The translations under genes and the position numbers were made by a program. Source: Sporolactobacillus nakayamae (GTDB lineage Bacteria; Bacillota; Bacilli; Bacillales; Sporolactobacillaceae). From it: 64,000 nucleotides of DNA. Location: the NCBI RefSeq assembly GCF_900113325.1, contig NZ_FOOY01000008.1, forward strand, positions 1 to 64,000, written 5' to 3'. The notes under the pieces were generated by a model. It was not told the origin of the DNA. It saw nothing but the letters and a program-made list of their open reading frames with translations, and did no database searches. Below, piece after piece: positions 62,625 through 64,000 of this stretch; position 1 is the first letter of the stretch; the number at the start of each line of letters is the position of its first letter.

Positions 62625-63464
62625 TCAAACTTTGTGCAGCGAAATATGCCAGTTCGTGCCGGTGCCGATCGAATAGGCTTTGGCGAATGAGCCCTGGTTG
62701 ATCGCGACACCGACATTTTCAAGTGAATTAATATAAAGCAGCGGTTCGCCGATTGCCACTTCAGCAAATGACCGGCCGAACACCATCGTATTCTCATACA
62801 CGGTCCGGGTGTCGTTTTTTATTTTCACAGCCAGGCGGTCGCCGCGCGCCACATCCAGTTCGTGAAAAAGCAGATGACCGATATTCGTCCAAAGATTGCC
62901 GAAACGCACATCAAGGATATCAATCGTTCCATTTACCTGACTGTCTTCTCGATAGGAGGGAATGATCGGCAACTCAGTAACCGATTCGACTGGTACCAAT
63001 TCGCCGAATTGCTCGTAATCAATGATTCCGGCTGCCAGTTTGGCACCGTTAAAGGCATAAATATCTCGACCGAAAAAAGTGAACGATTCGCCGGCAGTCG
63101 GCAATTTGTTTGCTTTCTCATCAAACGTACGCACACTTTCAATTCCTTCAATTTTTTTAATATGCGTCAGCGTCCCGTTGTCGGGTGTAATGATGTATTG
63201 ATTTTTGCGCGTCCGGGCAATCACGCTGCGGCGTGTTGATCCGACACCCGGATCAACAACTGAGACAAATACGGTTCCCTCCGGCCAATAATTGACCGTT
63301 TGCCGCAACCGGTAAGAGGCTTCCCAAATGTTGTATTGCGGGATGTCATGGGTCAGATCATATATTTTCAATTTCGAATCAACAGAATTCGCGACGCCGT
63401 ACATCGCGCATACCGCTCCGTCGACGAGTCCGAAATCAGTTTGAAAGACCAGTGCATTACTCAT
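62625..63464 (-). CDS. SAM hydroxide adenosyltransferase (DUF62 family)
   Basis: A 279-residue member of the family of fluorinase/chlorinase-like enzymes; the common DUF62 type uses hydroxide to split S-adenosylmethionine into adenosine and methionine. N-terminal FQTDFGLVDGAVCAMYGVA and YDLTHDIPQYNIWEASY hold the Asp and His-type active-site residues, with VFVSVVDPGVGSTRR and IITPDNGTLTHI next. The C-terminal beta-barrel has DVRFGNLWTNI. It is the first gene behind the T-box, AAAGGTG precedes the ATG, and the S component follows 132 bases on. Confidence 0.9.
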   Translation of the reverse strand: MSNALVFQTDFGLVDGAVCAMYGVANSVDSKLKIYDLTHDIPQYNIWEASYRLRQTVNYWPEGTVFVSVVDPGVGSTRRSVIARTRKNQYIITPDNGTLTHIKKIEGIESVRTFDEKANKLPTAGESFTFFGRDIYAFNGAKLAAGIIDYEQFGELVPVESVTELPIIPSYREDSQVNGTIDILDVRFGNLWTNIGHLLFHELDVARGDRLAVKIKNDTRTVYENTMVFGRSFAEVAIGEPLLYINSLENVGVAINQGSFAKAYSIGTGTNWHISLHKV

Positions 63465-63524
63465 TTTGAATCACCTTTCCTGTTTGCAGTCTTTTGCTTC
63501 ATTATTCCACAGACACTCACTGAA

Positions 63525-63830
63525 AAATCAAAAACCCCCGTCCTTAATCGATTGACTAAGGACGGGGGGTTAGCTCCGCGGTACCACCTTGATTCACCGG
63601 CCACTCGCATGACCGGTCTCAGCGAGTACATGTACTTCGTACGTATACTCCGGTTTTTGCAACAAGAACCTTAACTCGGCTCGGCTTACTTCGGCGATCA
63701 GCGCCGTTCGGCTTCGCAGCTCAGAGGCCATGTTCGAGTGCTTGCTTCTGCTCCTTTTCACCGGACGGAGCTCTCTGCTGAAAAGCGCACACTCTACTTC
63801 TTCTCTTCATCGCATTTTTATTTTGTACAC
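63525..63830 (-). ncRNA. T-box riboswitch leader, probable methionine specificity
   Basis: The T-box itself, AAGGTGGTACCGCG on the minus strand (63577-63590), is a full match to the consensus that binds the uncharged tRNA acceptor end. It is followed by a terminator hairpin (63535-63568) with T's. Upstream is a long stem I with an AGAAGAAGTAG segment near the 5' end. The probable specifier loop is CGAACATGGCC (about 63726-63736), giving AUG, methionine. The leader precedes the SAM hydroxide adenosyltransferase/ECF operon. The specifier assignment is less certain than the T-box itself. Confidence 0.88.
63533..63570 (-). terminator. T-box terminator hairpin
   Basis: CCCCCGTCCTTA pairs with TAAGGACGGGGG around ATCGATTG and is followed on the minus strand by TTTTTGATTTTT. 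It competes with the antiterminator formed by the T-box. Confidence 0.85.
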
Positions 63831-63832
63831 TC

Positions 63833-63861
63833 ATTATTAGTCGTTTGGAGAAAATTGTCAA
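63833..63861 (-). promoter_or_regulatory. Promoter of the T-box operon
   Basis: TTGACA (63856-63861) and AATAAT (63833-63838) are separated by 17 bases on the minus strand, placing the start at the head of the T-box leader. Confidence 0.7.
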
Positions 63862-64000
63862 GCAAATTTATTATGCTTTCGAATGCTTCACATGATGTAA
63901 CAGGTGCGGCATACGCCAATGTGTCAACGCGTCCCGGTTCAGATGCAGATGAATACAGCGATCAAAAAACAGAATAAAGTATCCCATGCAAAGAAAACTG
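63862..64000. other. Right edge of the window
   Basis: I see no supported gene or hairpin. AAAGTATCCCATG near the end also occurs at about 59150, a 13-base match of unknown meaning. Confidence 0.3.

Noticed and set aside
63738-63977. 79-codon plus-strand frame at the right edge
   Set aside because: It runs antisense through the T-box leader and its promoter, has no ribosome binding site and an implausible composition.

Overview
The window looks like a chromosomal segment from a spore-former-type member of the Bacillales (Firmicutes). This rests on a ComK homologue, paired YrrN/YrrO proteins, a PucR-controlled purine catabolism cluster, a YfhO membrane protein, a T-box leader, a CIRCE operator, strong AGGAGG-type ribosome binding sites and frequent TTG/GTG starts. 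The genus is not fixed by the sequence; Sporolactobacillaceae or a close relative is a guess.

Positions 1 to about 16.75 kb are an AT-rich defence island. It opens with the terminal repeat of a CRISPR array that lies mostly outside the window, then compact type II-C genes cas2, cas1 and cas9 (minus strand) and a tracrRNA gene whose anti-repeat matches the array repeat at 29 of 36 positions. Directly upstream lies a five-gene BREX operon (brxA-brxB-brxC-pglX-pglZ) without brxL. The island ends at a small tyrosine recombinase gene enclosed by a perfect 23-bp inverted repeat, an arrangement suggesting an invertible cassette next to the BREX operon start.

From 16.8 to 27.3 kb come a KgtP-like dicarboxylate symporter, a PLP trans-sulfuration-type enzyme, a glycosyltransferase/glycosidase-like pair behind a near-perfect CIRCE element, the tRNA hydroxylation pair yrrN/yrrO, a 3-hydroxyisobutyrate dehydrogenase family protein, a reduced ribokinase-like protein and manA.

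From 27.5 to 41.1 kb lies a ureide (allantoin) utilisation region: NCS1 permease, allantoinase, ureidoglycine-glyoxylate aminotransferase, allantoate amidohydrolase, PucR, a second allantoinase-like hydrolase with an SsuABC-type ABC importer, and an amidase. Together these would import allantoin-like ureides and release their nitrogen.

From 41.2 to 59.1 kb are a GH32 sucrose hydrolase with a palindromic operator, a DrrAB-type exporter, two MFS pumps (one behind a leader ORF and an attenuator-like hairpin), a D-2-hydroxyacid dehydrogenase, D-amino acid transaminase, a HAD phosphatase/glycerol-1-phosphate dehydrogenase pair, a divergent ComK, a PTS-EIIC-like permease, YfhO, an aldo/keto reductase and a frameshifted AlaX-type tRNA editing gene. 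Two intergenic regions carry copies of a roughly 270-bp repeat built of four palindromes.

The last 5 kb are one operon behind a T-box with a probable methionine (AUG) specifier: SAM hydroxide adenosyltransferase, a UPF0397 ECF S component, a double-domain ECF ATPase and EcfT.
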